Of a DNA stretch of 64,000 bases, positions 41,531 through 50,859 are shown one piece after another. The notes under the pieces were generated by a model. That model searched no databases. It was given only the letters and a program-made list of their open reading frames with translations, and was not told where the DNA came from. A program made the position numbers and the translations under genes. The stretch's first letter is position 1, and each line of letters begins with the position of its first letter. The DNA lies in contig CAJTXN010000010.1 in NCBI GenBank assembly GCA_910583605.1, positions 1-64,000 on the forward strand, written 5' to 3'. Origin of the DNA: an uncultured Lachnospiraceae bacterium (GTDB lineage: Bacteria; Bacillota; Clostridia; Lachnospirales; Lachnospiraceae).

Positions 41531-42265
41531 ATGAAAAATTATCGATTAACAGTCAGTTATGACGGAACAAGATATTCCGGCTGGGAGCGGAAGGCAGACA
41601 GGGATACCATTCAGGGAAAACTGGAAGCCGTTATTACGCGCATGTGCGGCCATGAAGTAAATGTGATCGGCGCAGGAAGAACCGATGCCGGCGTCCATGC
41701 GACGGCCATGACCGCCAATGTCCATATGGAAACCGGACGCCCGGTTATGGAAATAAAAAAATACATCAACCAATATTTGCCAGAGGATATCTGCGTAACG
41801 GAAGTGAAGGAAGTTTCGGAACGGTTTCATGCCAGATATCATGCAAAAGGAAAAACATATATATATTCTTGTTATATCGGTAATAATAAACCGGTTTTTA
41901 ACAGAAAATATATCTATGCGCCGGATTTTATTCCGGATGTGGATATTATGAAACGCGCGGCAGAATACATGACGGGAGAACATGATTTTGCCGGATTCTG
42001 CACCAACAGCAGTAAAAAGAAATCAACAGTAAGAATCATAGATAAAATTGATATAAAAATAACCGGCAGCGAACTTCAGTTTGAGTTTCATGGAAACGGT
42101 TTTTTATATAATATGGTAAGAATTATGGTGGGAACTCTGCTAAAAATAGGGAAAGGAGAAATGGAACCGGAGGAGGTAAATCATATTTTTGAGACAAAGA
42201 AAAGAAGCGATGCGGGACCCACTGCACCGGCATTGGGGCTGAGACTGGAGCACGTAGATTATTAA
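41531..42265 (+). CDS. truA: tRNA pseudouridine(38-40) synthase TruA
   Basis: A 244-residue TruA. The catalytic Asp lies in VIGAGRTDAGVHATAM (about residues 50-65), with the N-terminal YRLTVSYDGTRYSGWERKAD and C-terminal FLYNMVRIMVGTLLKIGKGE both canonical. It makes pseudouridine at positions 38-40 of the anticodon arm. It follows the CarD-like gene with only a weak AAAAGG site. Confidence 0.95.
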   Translation: MKNYRLTVSYDGTRYSGWERKADRDTIQGKLEAVITRMCGHEVNVIGAGRTDAGVHATAMTANVHMETGRPVMEIKKYINQYLPEDICVTEVKEVSERFHARYHAKGKTYIYSCYIGNNKPVFNRKYIYAPDFIPDVDIMKRAAEYMTGEHDFAGFCTNSSKKKSTVRIIDKIDIKITGSELQFEFHGNGFLYNMVRIMVGTLLKIGKGEMEPEEVNHIFETKKRSDAGPTAPALGLRLEHVDY

Positions 42266-42322
42266 TGAGATTTGCGTTTCAACTGTTTCAAAGAATATAA
42301 GTATGGAAAGGTGTGTGGCTCT

Positions 42323-43183
42323 ATGAAAAATTATTTGTATGATGGCAGCGGCAGGTTTGTACCGGGAAAGTTTAATACTTCGGAAACGGGAGGACTGACC
42401 AAAGAAGATGCCGTGAAATTGATGAATCAGAATCTTCCCCAGATTGATGATTTACAGAAAAAATTATACGCAGAGAAAAAAGAGGGTATCATCTTTTTAT
42501 TTCAGGCAATGGATGCGGCGGGAAAGGACGGAACCATTCAGGCGGTTCTTTCTTGCCTGTCGCCTCACGGAGTTAAGGAATATGCTTTTAAAGCTCCCAA
42601 TTCCACGGAACTGGCACATGACTATCTGTGGCGGATTCACCAGTGTATACCGGAACGGGGACAGATTGCTATTTTTAACAGAAGTCATTATGAAGATGTG
42701 ATCATTGGAAAAGTGCATAAGTTATATGAATATCAGACATGGGCAAATTATATAAGGAAAAATGAAATTATAAAAAACCGATATGAAGATATCCGGAATT
42801 TTGAAAAATACCTATATAACAACAGTATCAGAATCGTAAAAATATATTTAAATGTATCAAAGGAAGAGCAGGCAAAACGATTTCTGGCAAGACTGAATGA
42901 CCCGAAGAAATACTGGAAATTCAGCGGAGCCGATTTAAAAGAGCGGGAATACTGGGACGAGTATCAGAAGGCGTTTACCAATGCCATCAATAAAACGGCA
43001 ACCGAATACTGTCCATGGTATGTGGTTCCGGCAGACCATAAATGGTATATGCGTTATGTGGTAAGTGAAATCATACTGAATACGCTGAAAGACATTAATC
43101 CGAAGTTTCCAAAGGTAAGTGATTCAATGAAAGCCCACTTTGATGAGGCCAGGGAAGTACTGGAACGGGAAATGGAAGAGTGA
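42323..43183 (+). CDS. Polyphosphate kinase 2 family protein
   Basis: A 286-residue single-domain PPK2 protein. Walker A is QAMDAAGKDGTIQAVL, Walker B NRSHYEDVII, and the lid region is AKRFLARLNDPKKYWKFSGA; RYVVSEIILNTLKDINPKFP ends the domain. PPK2 enzymes use polyphosphate to phosphorylate nucleoside mono- or diphosphates. Length fits class III or class I single-domain forms. The start chosen has GGTGTG nearby; an in-frame ATG at 42272 would add 17 residues. Confidence 0.9.
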   Translation: MKNYLYDGSGRFVPGKFNTSETGGLTKEDAVKLMNQNLPQIDDLQKKLYAEKKEGIIFLFQAMDAAGKDGTIQAVLSCLSPHGVKEYAFKAPNSTELAHDYLWRIHQCIPERGQIAIFNRSHYEDVIIGKVHKLYEYQTWANYIRKNEIIKNRYEDIRNFEKYLYNNSIRIVKIYLNVSKEEQAKRFLARLNDPKKYWKFSGADLKEREYWDEYQKAFTNAINKTATEYCPWYVVPADHKWYMRYVVSEIILNTLKDINPKFPKVSDSMKAHFDEAREVLEREMEE

Positions 43184-43264
43184 TACAGATGTTAAACAAT
43201 GATTGCAAAATAGTCTGTTATGAGATATGATTATATCTATATAAGACGAAGCGAGGTGATTTGT

Positions 43265-43687
43265 GTGGAAACCATAGTATGGCTGGGGATTTTTTTAGTT
43301 CTTCTGGTGTTGGAAATTATTTCTCTGGGACTGACCACCATCTGGTTTGCAGGGGGCGCACTGGCTGCATTTGCCGCAGCGCTGCTGGGAGCAAATATAA
43401 TCATTCAGGCAGTGTTATTCCTGGTGATATCACTGGTACTTTTATTTGTCACACGGCCGATAGCAGTGAAATATTTTAACAATAATCTTGCGAAAACCAA
43501 TGTTGAAAACGTAATAGGGAAGACCGCAAAAGTGAGCAGACAGATTGATAATGTCAACAGTCTGGGAGAGGCAGTTCTGGAGGGTGAAACATGGATGGCA
43601 CGTTCCGAGAACAATGAAATTATTGCGGAAGGTACACTGGTGACGGTTGTGGCCGTGGAAGGCGTAAAGCTTATTGTAAGAGTCTAA
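43265..43687 (+). CDS. NfeD family membrane protein
   Basis: A 140-residue protein with two to three membrane segments (about 1-25 and 45-70) followed by a small beta-barrel OB-like domain (NVENVIGKTAKVSRQIDNVN and VVAVEGVKLIVRV). This is the short NfeD form that partners with SPFH proteins. The start is GTG 43265 after GAGGTGA; the in-frame ATG at 43220 lacks a site. The SPFH gene follows after 13 bases. Confidence 0.85.
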   Translation: METIVWLGIFLVLLVLEIISLGLTTIWFAGGALAAFAAALLGANIIIQAVLFLVISLVLLFVTRPIAVKYFNNNLAKTNVENVIGKTAKVSRQIDNVNSLGEAVLEGETWMARSENNEIIAEGTLVTVVAVEGVKLIVRV

Positions 43688-43700
43688 GGAGGACATAAGT

Positions 43701-44651
43701 ATGAATTATATGTTGTTAGCCGGTTCGGCGGGAACAGGTTTTGTTGCGTTTGTGATTTTTCTGGTAGTGATTCTGGTGATTCTTGCCTCCTGCGTGAAGA
43801 TTGTTCCGCAGACACAGGCATTTGTTATTGAGCGGCTGGGAGGATACAAATGTACATGGTCCGTGGGGCTGCATTTTAAGGTTCCGATTATTGACAAAGT
43901 AGCAAGAAGGGTTATTTTAAAAGAGCAGGTAGTAGATTTTGCACCGCAGCCGGTTATTACGAAAGATAACGTTACCATGAGAATTGATACGGTTGTGTTT
44001 TTCCAGATTACGGACCCGAAATACTATGCATATGGTGTGGAAAATCCCATCATGGCCATTGAAAATCTGACGGCGACTACCCTGAGAAATATTATTGGTG
44101 ATCTGGAACTGGACCAGACACTGACCTCCAGAGAAACCATTAATGATAAGATGAGAGTATCTCTGGATGTTGCCACAGACCCATGGGGCATTAAAGTAAA
44201 GAGAGTGGAACTTAAGAATATTATTCCGCCGGCGGCCATTCAGGATGCCATGGAAAAACAGATGAAGGCGGAGCGTGAAAGACGTGAAGCCATCCTCCGG
44301 GCGGAAGGAGAGAAGACTTCCACGATTCTCGTGGCAGAGGGTAAAAAGGAATCTGCGATTCTGGATGCAGAGGCAGAGAAAGAAGCAGCAATTCTTCGGG
44401 CGGAAGCGAAAAAGGAAGCTACGATTCGTGAAGCCGAAGGTCAGGCGGAAGCCATTCTGGCAGTACAGAAAGCCAATGCAGACGGTATCCGCTTCATAAA
44501 AGAGGCAGGCGCCGATGATGCGGTCATTCAGCTTAAGAGTCTGGAAGCATTTGCAAAAGCGGCAGACGGCCAGGCTACAAAGATTATCATTCCTTCCGAG
44601 ATTCAGGGGATGGCAGGGACATTGAAGGCGCTGGCAGAGACCGTGAAGTAA
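43701..44651 (+). CDS. SPFH/band 7 (stomatin-like) protein
   Basis: A 316-residue protein with one N-terminal membrane helix (about 8-33), an SPFH domain (RLGGYKCTWSVGLHFKVPII and FQITDPKYYAYGVENP) and a long Glu/Ala-rich coiled coil (about 190-260) with repeating AEGEK/AEAEKEAA units. SPFH proteins form membrane microdomain scaffolds and work with NfeD, here encoded 13 bases upstream. AAGGAGG precedes the ATG. A weak hairpin terminator follows. Confidence 0.9.
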   Translation: MNYMLLAGSAGTGFVAFVIFLVVILVILASCVKIVPQTQAFVIERLGGYKCTWSVGLHFKVPIIDKVARRVILKEQVVDFAPQPVITKDNVTMRIDTVVFFQITDPKYYAYGVENPIMAIENLTATTLRNIIGDLELDQTLTSRETINDKMRVSLDVATDPWGIKVKRVELKNIIPPAAIQDAMEKQMKAERERREAILRAEGEKTSTILVAEGKKESAILDAEAEKEAAILRAEAKKEATIREAEGQAEAILAVQKANADGIRFIKEAGADDAVIQLKSLEAFAKAADGQATKIIIPSEIQGMAGTLKALAETVK

Positions 44652-44691
44652 TTGGTTTTAGTGACGGATATATTGTAAAGTTTATATTTCA

Positions 44692-44725
44692 CCGGCGTGG
44701 CGTAAGTCACGCCGGAATTATTATT
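44692..44725 (+). terminator. Terminator after the NfeD-SPFH pair
   Basis: CCGGCGTG (44692-44699) with CACGCCGG (44708-44715), 8 bp, then AATTATTATT; the T-run is broken, so it may be weak. Confidence 0.5.
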
Positions 44726-44991
44726 CTGTAATATATTTATGAAGCATTACGATTTAAAAAAATTTAAAAGCATGAATGATTATATTGATATTATTAATTT
44801 AGGTATGATAAATTAATACGACATGATTAATTTTCTAAATTATTTACCGGCCATTATAGAGATTAAGTTCTTTGTAACGGCTATTTTTTCACAATTAATT
44901 ATTGCATAAATGGAAAATTAATATTACAATCTACATAGAATTTTCAGGAGTAACTTTGAAATAGAATTTAAATCGAAATGAGGTAAGAAAT
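44726..44991 (+). promoter_or_regulatory. argF upstream region with promoter and possible ArgR sites
   Basis: An AT-rich gap. TTGCAT (44902-44907) and TACAAT (44925-44930), spacing 17, form the promoter. Sequences such as GCATGAATGATTATATTG (44771) and TGCATAAATGGAAAATTAA (44903), the latter across the -35, resemble ARG boxes (TNTGAATWWWWATTCANW), so arginine repression by ArgR is plausible but not proven. Confidence 0.45.
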
Positions 44992-46008
44992 ATGGCAAAG
45001 ACAAATATTGATTTAACGGGACGGAATTTCCTGACATTAAAAGATTTTAATAAAGACGAAATACTGTATCTGATCGATCTGGCAGAGGAATATAAAGATA
45101 AGAAGAAAAAGGGAATCCGGGTGGATGATTACCACGGAAAAAATGTGGCTTTGATTTTCGAAAAGACCAGTACCCGTACCCGCTGTTCCTTTGAAGTGGC
45201 AGCCAGCGATCTGGGAATGGGTTCTACCTATTTAGACCCTTCCGGCTCCCAGATCGGAAAAAAGGAAAGTATTGCAGATACTGCCAGAGTTCTTGGAAGA
45301 ATGTATGACGGTATAGAATACCGTGGATTTGAGCAGAGTATTGTAGAGGAACTTGCGGAATATGCAGGCGTGCCGGTATGGAACGGGCTCACCAATGAAT
45401 ATCATCCGACCCAGATGATAGCGGATATGCTTACGGTACGGGAAAAGCTGGGACGTTTGGAAGGCGTTAAATTCGTATATATGGGAGATGCCAGATATAA
45501 TATGGGCAATTCCCTTATGATAGTCTGTGCGAAACTGGGTCTGCATTTTGTTGCATGTACGGCAAAGGAATATTTTCCGGACCCGGAACTTGTGAAACAG
45601 TGCGAGGCATATGCAGAGGAGTCCGGCGGAAGTATAACTCTGACAGAAGATGCCATGGAAGGAACAAAAGATGCAGATGTAATTTATACGGATGTGTGGG
45701 TATCCATGGGTGAACCGGATTCCGTATGGGAAGAAAGAATCAAAGCCCTTATGCCGTATCAGGTAAATAAAAAGATTATGGATAATTCAAAAGAGAGTGC
45801 AATTTTTATGCACTGCCTTCCTGCCTTCCATGACCTGAAGACAAAAATCGGAAAAGAAATCCATGAAAAGTTCGGAATTACCGAGATGGAAGTAACGGAT
45901 GAAGTATTTGAATCCGGGCAGTCCGTGGTGTTTGATGAGGCCGAGAACCGTATGCATTCCATTAAGGCGATCATGGCGGCAACACTGAAACCATCGGAAT
46001 TCAAATAG
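44992..46008 (+). CDS. argF: Ornithine carbamoyltransferase
   Basis: A 338-residue OTCase. The carbamoyl phosphate loop is KTSTRTRCSFEVA (Ser60-Arg64), the HPTQ motif is in NEYHPTQMIADM, and HCLPAFHD at about 274-281 is the ornithine-side loop. It forms citrulline for arginine synthesis, or works in reverse in the arginine deiminase pathway; no arcA or arcC is in the window, which favours synthesis. The start has GAGGTAAG. Confidence 0.95.
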   Translation: MAKTNIDLTGRNFLTLKDFNKDEILYLIDLAEEYKDKKKKGIRVDDYHGKNVALIFEKTSTRTRCSFEVAASDLGMGSTYLDPSGSQIGKKESIADTARVLGRMYDGIEYRGFEQSIVEELAEYAGVPVWNGLTNEYHPTQMIADMLTVREKLGRLEGVKFVYMGDARYNMGNSLMIVCAKLGLHFVACTAKEYFPDPELVKQCEAYAEESGGSITLTEDAMEGTKDADVIYTDVWVSMGEPDSVWEERIKALMPYQVNKKIMDNSKESAIFMHCLPAFHDLKTKIGKEIHEKFGITEMEVTDEVFESGQSVVFDEAENRMHSIKAIMAATLKPSEFK

Positions 46009-46025
46009 AAAAGGAAGGTATCACA

Positions 46026-46340
46026 GTGGCTATCTTTGACAGGAATTACCTGAAAATTGACAGGAGAAAACGCTCGTTAAACAACAGTTCTTTTTTATAT
46101 GACGGAATTAATTTTATTCTGGGACTGGGAATTATTGTATGTGCGTTTCTGATTTTTGTGGATATTGATGAGTATGAGCGGTTGTTTACCCTTGTATTTT
46201 TTATGTCCGCAACCATGAATCTGGTAATGGGAATCAAATATTTTAAGCGCCATGAATGGGTAAAAGCTGTTTCATTGTTTTTGGCGGTTCTGATATTGTA
46301 TGCGGTGGCAGTCATCAGTTTAATAGCTTTATGGCTATAG
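46026..46340 (+). CDS. Small membrane protein
   Basis: A 104-residue protein with a basic N-terminus (about 1-20) and three membrane segments (about 27-45, 53-69 and 76-102). No family recognised. The start is GTG at 46026 after GGAAGG; ATG is not available nearby. It lies between argF and a DUF6145-like gene, probably in one operon. Confidence 0.55.
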   Translation: MAIFDRNYLKIDRRKRSLNNSSFLYDGINFILGLGIIVCAFLIFVDIDEYERLFTLVFFMSATMNLVMGIKYFKRHEWVKAVSLFLAVLILYAVAVISLIALWL

Positions 46341-46356
46341 AAAGGCATGGAGAAAA

Positions 46357-46683
46357 ATGGAAGAAACAATGGTATTGTGCGGGGCAAGTGCATATGAAAA
46401 GAAATTTTATTTAAATCCGGAGTTTTCTGCACTGCCGGATTCGGTTCAGAAGGAACTTAACATTATGTGCGTGCTGTTTACCGAGGAAGTGGGAGGTATT
46501 CTGACACTGGAATATAATGAAGAAGGACATCTGGAACTAAAAGTACAGAGTAAGGATTATGACCCTTTATTTGATGAAATCGGCAGCGGATTAAAGATAA
46601 AACAGCTTATAAATGAAAAACAGGATTTATTTGAGGCACTGGAAACATTTTACAGAGTGTTTGTGCTGGGATTGGAGGATTAG
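46357..46683 (+). CDS. DUF6145-like protein
   Basis: A 108-residue acidic protein containing LCGASAYEKKFYLNPEFSAL followed by DSVQKELNIMCVLFTEEVGG, a pattern I associate with the small proteins (DUF6145) encoded before coaX in Lachnospiraceae. No function is known. Its stop overlaps the coaX ATG (TAGATG). Confidence 0.6.
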   Translation: MEETMVLCGASAYEKKFYLNPEFSALPDSVQKELNIMCVLFTEEVGGILTLEYNEEGHLELKVQSKDYDPLFDEIGSGLKIKQLINEKQDLFEALETFYRVFVLGLED

Positions 46684-47451
46684 ATGTTATTAGTCGTTGA
46701 TATAGGAAATACCAATATAACCCTGGGAGTATTTGATGGTGAAGAGCTGGAAGCGACGTTCCGGATGACAACAAAGATTCAGAGAACTTCGGATGAGTTC
46801 GGAATTTTATTATGCGAATTGTTAGGAAGCCGAAAGATTTCCAACGAGGATATCACAGATGTCATTATATCATCGGTAGTTCCGGATGTTATGTATTCTT
46901 TTGAGAATTCCGTGAGAAAATATTTTGGAAAATCGCCTATCGTTGTGGGCCCGGGAATCAAAACAGGCATCCGCATGGTGACCGGAAATGCCCATGAGAT
47001 TGGTGCGGATAGAATAGTTGACGCGGTAGGTGCATATGAATTATATGGCGGACCCGTAATCGTAATGGATTTCGGAACCGCAACCACTTATGATTACATT
47101 ACGGAAGAGGGGGCGTTTGCCGCAGGAATCACTTCGCCGGGTATTAAAATCTGTGCCAAGGCATTGTGGGAGGATGCTGCCAAACTGCCGAAGATTGAGA
47201 TAAAAAAGCCGGAATCCATTCTGGCAAAGGATACGATTTCCAGTATGCAGGCCGGTCTTGTATACGGTCATATCGGACAGACCGAATATATTATTGATAA
47301 AATTAAAGAAGAAACGGGTATCTGCAGTATCAAAGCAATCGCAACAGGCGGACTGGGAAAGATAATTGCAGATGCAACAGACAGAATCGACATTTACGAT
47401 GCCAACCTGACACTTCAGGGACTGAGACTGATATACGAAAAGAACCGTTAG
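46684..47451 (+). CDS. coaX: Type III pantothenate kinase
   Basis: A 255-residue CoaX. The N-terminal LLVVDIGNTNITLGVFDGEE is the ATP-binding start of the ASKHA fold, GADRIVDAVGAYELYG and IVMDFGTATTYDYI are the substrate and catalytic segments. It phosphorylates pantothenate in coenzyme A synthesis, is insensitive to CoA feedback and needs a monovalent cation. It overlaps the end of the DUF6145-like gene. Confidence 0.95.
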   Translation: MLLVVDIGNTNITLGVFDGEELEATFRMTTKIQRTSDEFGILLCELLGSRKISNEDITDVIISSVVPDVMYSFENSVRKYFGKSPIVVGPGIKTGIRMVTGNAHEIGADRIVDAVGAYELYGGPVIVMDFGTATTYDYITEEGAFAAGITSPGIKICAKALWEDAAKLPKIEIKKPESILAKDTISSMQAGLVYGHIGQTEYIIDKIKEETGICSIKAIATGGLGKIIADATDRIDIYDANLTLQGLRLIYEKNR

Positions 47452-47463
47452 GCAGGGATATGG

Positions 47464-48432
47464 ATGAAGATAGGAAACATTACGATAGAGAATAATACGG
47501 CGCTGGCGCCCATGGCGGGCGTCACAGATCTGGCTTTTCGGCAGCTTTGCCGGGAAATGGGCTGCGGATTATTGTATACGGAAATGGTCAGCGCAAAAGC
47601 GATATTATATAAGAATAAAAATACATTTCCGCTTTTGGAAACGGCACCGGCGGAACATCCCATTGCAGTCCAGATTTTCGGTTCCGATGCAGATATTATG
47701 GCGGATATGGCGGCAAAACTGGCCGAGGAACGAAGTTTTGACATTATAGATATCAATATGGGCTGTCCGGTTCCCAAGATTGTAAATAATCATGAGGGAA
47801 GCGCACTGATGAAGAATCCGAAGCTGGTGGAGCAGATTCTTGACAAGATGGTTAAGAAGGTAAATAAACCCGTTACGATTAAAATAAGAAAAGGTTTTGA
47901 CGAGCAGTCAGTGAATGCCGTGGAGATTGCAAAGATTGCGGAAGCCTGCGGTGTCAGTGCACTGGCTGTCCATGGACGGACAAGGGAGGAATATTATTCC
48001 GGTACTGCAGATTACGGAATCATTGCGGCAGTGAAGCGGGGGGTTTCCATACCGGTCATTGGCAACGGTGATATCAGGAGCGCTGCGGACGCAAAACGCA
48101 TGTATGAAACTACCGGTTGTGACGGTATTATGATTGGCCGGGCAGCCAGAGGAAATCCCTGGATTTTTAAAGAGATTGCTTCATATTTTAGCCATGGAAC
48201 GGTCCCGGAACGGCCGACGCCGGAGGAAATTAAGGCTATGATACTGAAACATGCAGAACTGATGGTGCAGTATAAAGGAGAATATACCGGAATCCGGGAA
48301 ATGCGCAAACATGTTGCCTGGTATACAACAGGTATGCCTCATTCGGCGGCTGTCCGTAATCAGGTGAACCGGATTGAAAGTCTGGCGGGACTGAAAGAGA
48401 TGCTGGGAAGCTTGACATTAAAGGCGCTTTAA
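47464..48432 (+). CDS. dusB: tRNA-dihydrouridine synthase (DusB-like)
   Basis: A 322-residue flavoenzyme. The FMN TIM barrel begins NNTALAPMAGVTDLAFRQLC, the catalytic Cys lies in IDINMGCPVPKIVNNHEGSA (about residue 101), and AVHGRTREEYYSG and IGNGDI are further barrel motifs. It reduces uridine to dihydrouridine in the tRNA D-loop. A full consensus promoter for the next gene lies in its last codons. Confidence 0.92.
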   Translation: MKIGNITIENNTALAPMAGVTDLAFRQLCREMGCGLLYTEMVSAKAILYKNKNTFPLLETAPAEHPIAVQIFGSDADIMADMAAKLAEERSFDIIDINMGCPVPKIVNNHEGSALMKNPKLVEQILDKMVKKVNKPVTIKIRKGFDEQSVNAVEIAKIAEACGVSALAVHGRTREEYYSGTADYGIIAAVKRGVSIPVIGNGDIRSAADAKRMYETTGCDGIMIGRAARGNPWIFKEIASYFSHGTVPERPTPEEIKAMILKHAELMVQYKGEYTGIREMRKHVAWYTTGMPHSAAVRNQVNRIESLAGLKEMLGSLTLKAL

Positions 48433-48440
48433 GTTATAAT
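48412..48440 (+). promoter_or_regulatory. greA promoter inside the end of dusB
   Basis: TTGACA at 48412-48417 and TATAAT at 48435-48440, spacing 17, a perfect sigma-A consensus. The -35 and half the spacer are dusB codons. It would give a greA leader of about 115 bases, which contains the hairpins GGGGAATATTCCC and CTTCC-GGAAG. Confidence 0.8.
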
Positions 48441-48560
48441 CCATTTTTATTGGGGAATATTCCCTTCCTTTAATTGGAAGAGGTATTTTATTGTTTAAAT
48501 TTATCAGGTAATACATTTTACAATTCGTTATTATAAAGTGTAGCAGAAAGGATGCAGAAA

Positions 48561-49046
48561 ATGGCAGATAAGAAGAATATATTAACTTATGCAGGACTTA
48601 AGAAACTGGAAGAGGAATTAGAGAATTTAAAAGTAGTCAGAAGAAAAGAGATTGCTGACAAGATCAAGGAAGCAAGAGAGCAGGGCGATTTATCCGAAAA
48701 TGCAGAGTATGACGCTGCAAAAGAGGAACAGGGTCATATTGAAAAGAGAATTGAAGAAATCGAGAAAATTCTTAAAAATGCCGAAGTGGTTGACGAGGAA
48801 GAAATTGATTTAGATAAAATAAATATCGGCTGTAAAGTGAAAGTATTTGATATGGAATTTGATGAAGAAATCGAGTTTAAACTGGTGGGTTCCACCGAAG
48901 CGGACAGTCTGAATAATAAGATTTCCAATGAATCACCGCTTGGAAGAGCTTTGATCGGATGTAAGATCGGTGAAGTTGTGGATGTGGAAACCCAGGGAGG
49001 TATCGCACAGTACAGAATTCTGGATATACAGAGAAACGTTGAGTAA
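48561..49046 (+). CDS. greA: Transcription elongation factor GreA
   Basis: A 161-residue GreA. The N-terminal coiled coil carries the acidic tip EQGDLSENAEYDAAKEEQGH (Asp and Glu of the tip), and the C-terminal FKBP-like domain contains SPLGRALIGCKIGEVVDVET. It rescues backtracked RNA polymerase by stimulating RNA cleavage. The second ATG is chosen because GAAAGG is nine bases upstream of it; the first ATG (48552) is too close. lysS follows. Confidence 0.93.
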   Translation: MADKKNILTYAGLKKLEEELENLKVVRRKEIADKIKEAREQGDLSENAEYDAAKEEQGHIEKRIEEIEKILKNAEVVDEEEIDLDKINIGCKVKVFDMEFDEEIEFKLVGSTEADSLNNKISNESPLGRALIGCKIGEVVDVETQGGIAQYRILDIQRNVE

Positions 49047-49134
49047 TCCGGCAGCATAAACGGGCAGCCCTGTTGAAATAAATCACGGGTTTTGCAGGTA
49101 TATGGATACAATTAGAATAAAAGGAGTGGAGACA

Positions 49135-50625
49135 GTGGAGCAGAAGAATAACCCTCAGGAGCAGGATATCAACCAGTTATTGAAAGTGAGAAGGGAAAAG
49201 CTGGCAGCTTTGTGTGAGAACGGTAAGAATCCCTTTGAAATCATGAAATATGACGTATCCCATCACAGTATGGAAATTAAGGATAATTTTGAGACATTGA
49301 AAGGACAGCAGGTTTCCGTTGCAGGACGAATTATGTCCAAACGTGTGATGGGTAAGGCATCTTTTTGTAATGTTCAGGATTTACAGGGAAATATTCAGTC
49401 TTATGTGGCAAGGGACAGCATTGGCGAAGAATCCTATGCGTATTTTAAGAAATATGATATCGGTGACATTGTGGGTATTAAAGGTGAAGTGTTTGAAACC
49501 AAGACCGGAGAAAAGTCAATTCATGCTTCCGAGGTAACGTTATTATCCAAGAGTCTTCAGATTCTTCCTGAAAAGTTTCATGGTTTAACGAATACAGATA
49601 TCCGTTACAGACAGAGATATACGGATTTGATCATGAATCCTGATGTGAAGGAGACGTTTATCAAGCGTTCCAGGATTATCAGTTCCATTCGTCATTATCT
49701 GGATGCAAAGGGCTTTATGGAGGTTGAAACTCCGATGCTGGTTTCCAATGCAGGCGGAGCTTCCGCAAGACCGTTTGAAACCCATTATAATGCCCTGGAT
49801 GAGGACGTAAAGCTGAGAATTTCTCTGGAATTACCCTTGAAGAGACTGATCGTAGGCGGAATGGAGCGGGTATATGAAATCGGCAGGGTATTCCGTAATG
49901 AGGGTGTGGATACCAGACACAATCCGGAATTTACCCTGATGGAGTTGTATCAGGCTTATACCGATTATATCGGTATGATGGATTTGACCGAGGATATGTT
50001 CCGCCATGTTGCCATGGAAGTGAACGGAACAACCAAGGTTACTTATGGAGACGTGGAAATCGACCTTGGCAAGCCTTTTGAGAGAATGACAATGATCGAG
50101 GCCGTTAAGAAGTATTCCGGCGTGGATTTCTCTGAGATTCAGACTACCGAAGAGGCAAAGAAAATAGCGGATGAAAAGCATGTGGAATATGAAGACCGGC
50201 ATAAGAGAGGCGACATTCTCAATCTGTTCTTTGAAACTTTTGTTGAAGAGCATTTGGTTCAGCCGACCTTTATCATGGATCATCCGGTTGAAATTTCTCC
50301 GCTGACCAAGAGAAAGCCGGAAAACCCGGATTATGTGGAACGTTTTGAGTTATTTATTACCTGTCGTGAGATGTGTAATGCTTATTCCGAGCTGAATGAC
50401 CCGATTGACCAGAGAGAGCGTTTTATGGAACAGGAGAAGCTTCTGGCTCAGGGAGATGAGGAAGCCAACCATTTGGATGAGGATTTCCTCAATGCGCTTG
50501 AAATCGGTATGCCGCCGACTGGGGGAATCGGGTATGGTATTGACAGACTGGTGATGCTGCTGACGAATTCGCCGGCGATAAGGGATGTGTTGTTGTTCCC
50601 AACAATGAAGCCCATCGACAAATAA
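49135..50625 (+). CDS. lysS: Lysyl-tRNA synthetase (class II)
   Basis: A 496-residue class II LysRS. An OB-fold anticodon domain (about 55-165) is followed by the catalytic core with motif 2 GRVFRNEGVDTRHNPEFTLM and motif 3 GIGYGIDRLVMLLTN. The start is GTG 49135 with AAAAGGAGTGGAG upstream; an in-frame ATG at 49102 lacks a site. The conjugative element begins right after its stop, so its 3' end is the likely integration site. Confidence 0.94.
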   Translation: MEQKNNPQEQDINQLLKVRREKLAALCENGKNPFEIMKYDVSHHSMEIKDNFETLKGQQVSVAGRIMSKRVMGKASFCNVQDLQGNIQSYVARDSIGEESYAYFKKYDIGDIVGIKGEVFETKTGEKSIHASEVTLLSKSLQILPEKFHGLTNTDIRYRQRYTDLIMNPDVKETFIKRSRIISSIRHYLDAKGFMEVETPMLVSNAGGASARPFETHYNALDEDVKLRISLELPLKRLIVGGMERVYEIGRVFRNEGVDTRHNPEFTLMELYQAYTDYIGMMDLTEDMFRHVAMEVNGTTKVTYGDVEIDLGKPFERMTMIEAVKKYSGVDFSEIQTTEEAKKIADEKHVEYEDRHKRGDILNLFFETFVEEHLVQPTFIMDHPVEISPLTKRKPENPDYVERFELFITCREMCNAYSELNDPIDQRERFMEQEKLLAQGDEEANHLDEDFLNALEIGMPPTGGIGYGIDRLVMLLTNSPAIRDVLLFPTMKPIDK

Positions 50626-50665
50626 ACCCAGTAAAATCAAGGGTTTCCGGCTCCTCAAATCCGAG

Positions 50666-50705
50666 TTGACAACAAATTGACAACAATTTTTCGTATCAAT
50701 ACGAA
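50666..50705. repeat. Tandem repeat and palindrome near the left end of the element
   Basis: TTGACAACAA occurs twice at 50666-50675 and 50677-50686, followed at once by TTCGTAT-CA-ATACGAA (50690-50705), a perfect 7-bp inverted repeat. Such arm-type repeats and palindromes are typical of integrase and excisionase binding next to an attachment site. Confidence 0.55.
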
Positions 50706-50763
50706 GAATTACGACGCAGAATGAATAGTTGGCGGCTGAAACGCAATACAGCACGTATCGCTG

Positions 50764-50808
50764 AGAGAACACTTTTTGAAAGAAATTTCAAAGGTGTTCT
50801 CTTTTTTT
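50764..50808 (+). terminator. Terminator at the left end of the element
   Basis: AGAGAACAC-TTTTTGAAA pairs with TTTCAAAG-GTGTTCTCT (50764-50781 with 50786-50802) with one bulge, followed by seven T. It may insulate the element from lysS transcription. Confidence 0.75.
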
Positions 50809-50859
50809 CGTTTGGTGCAACTCTCTGTCGAACAACAAATTGAATGGAGGATTTAATTT

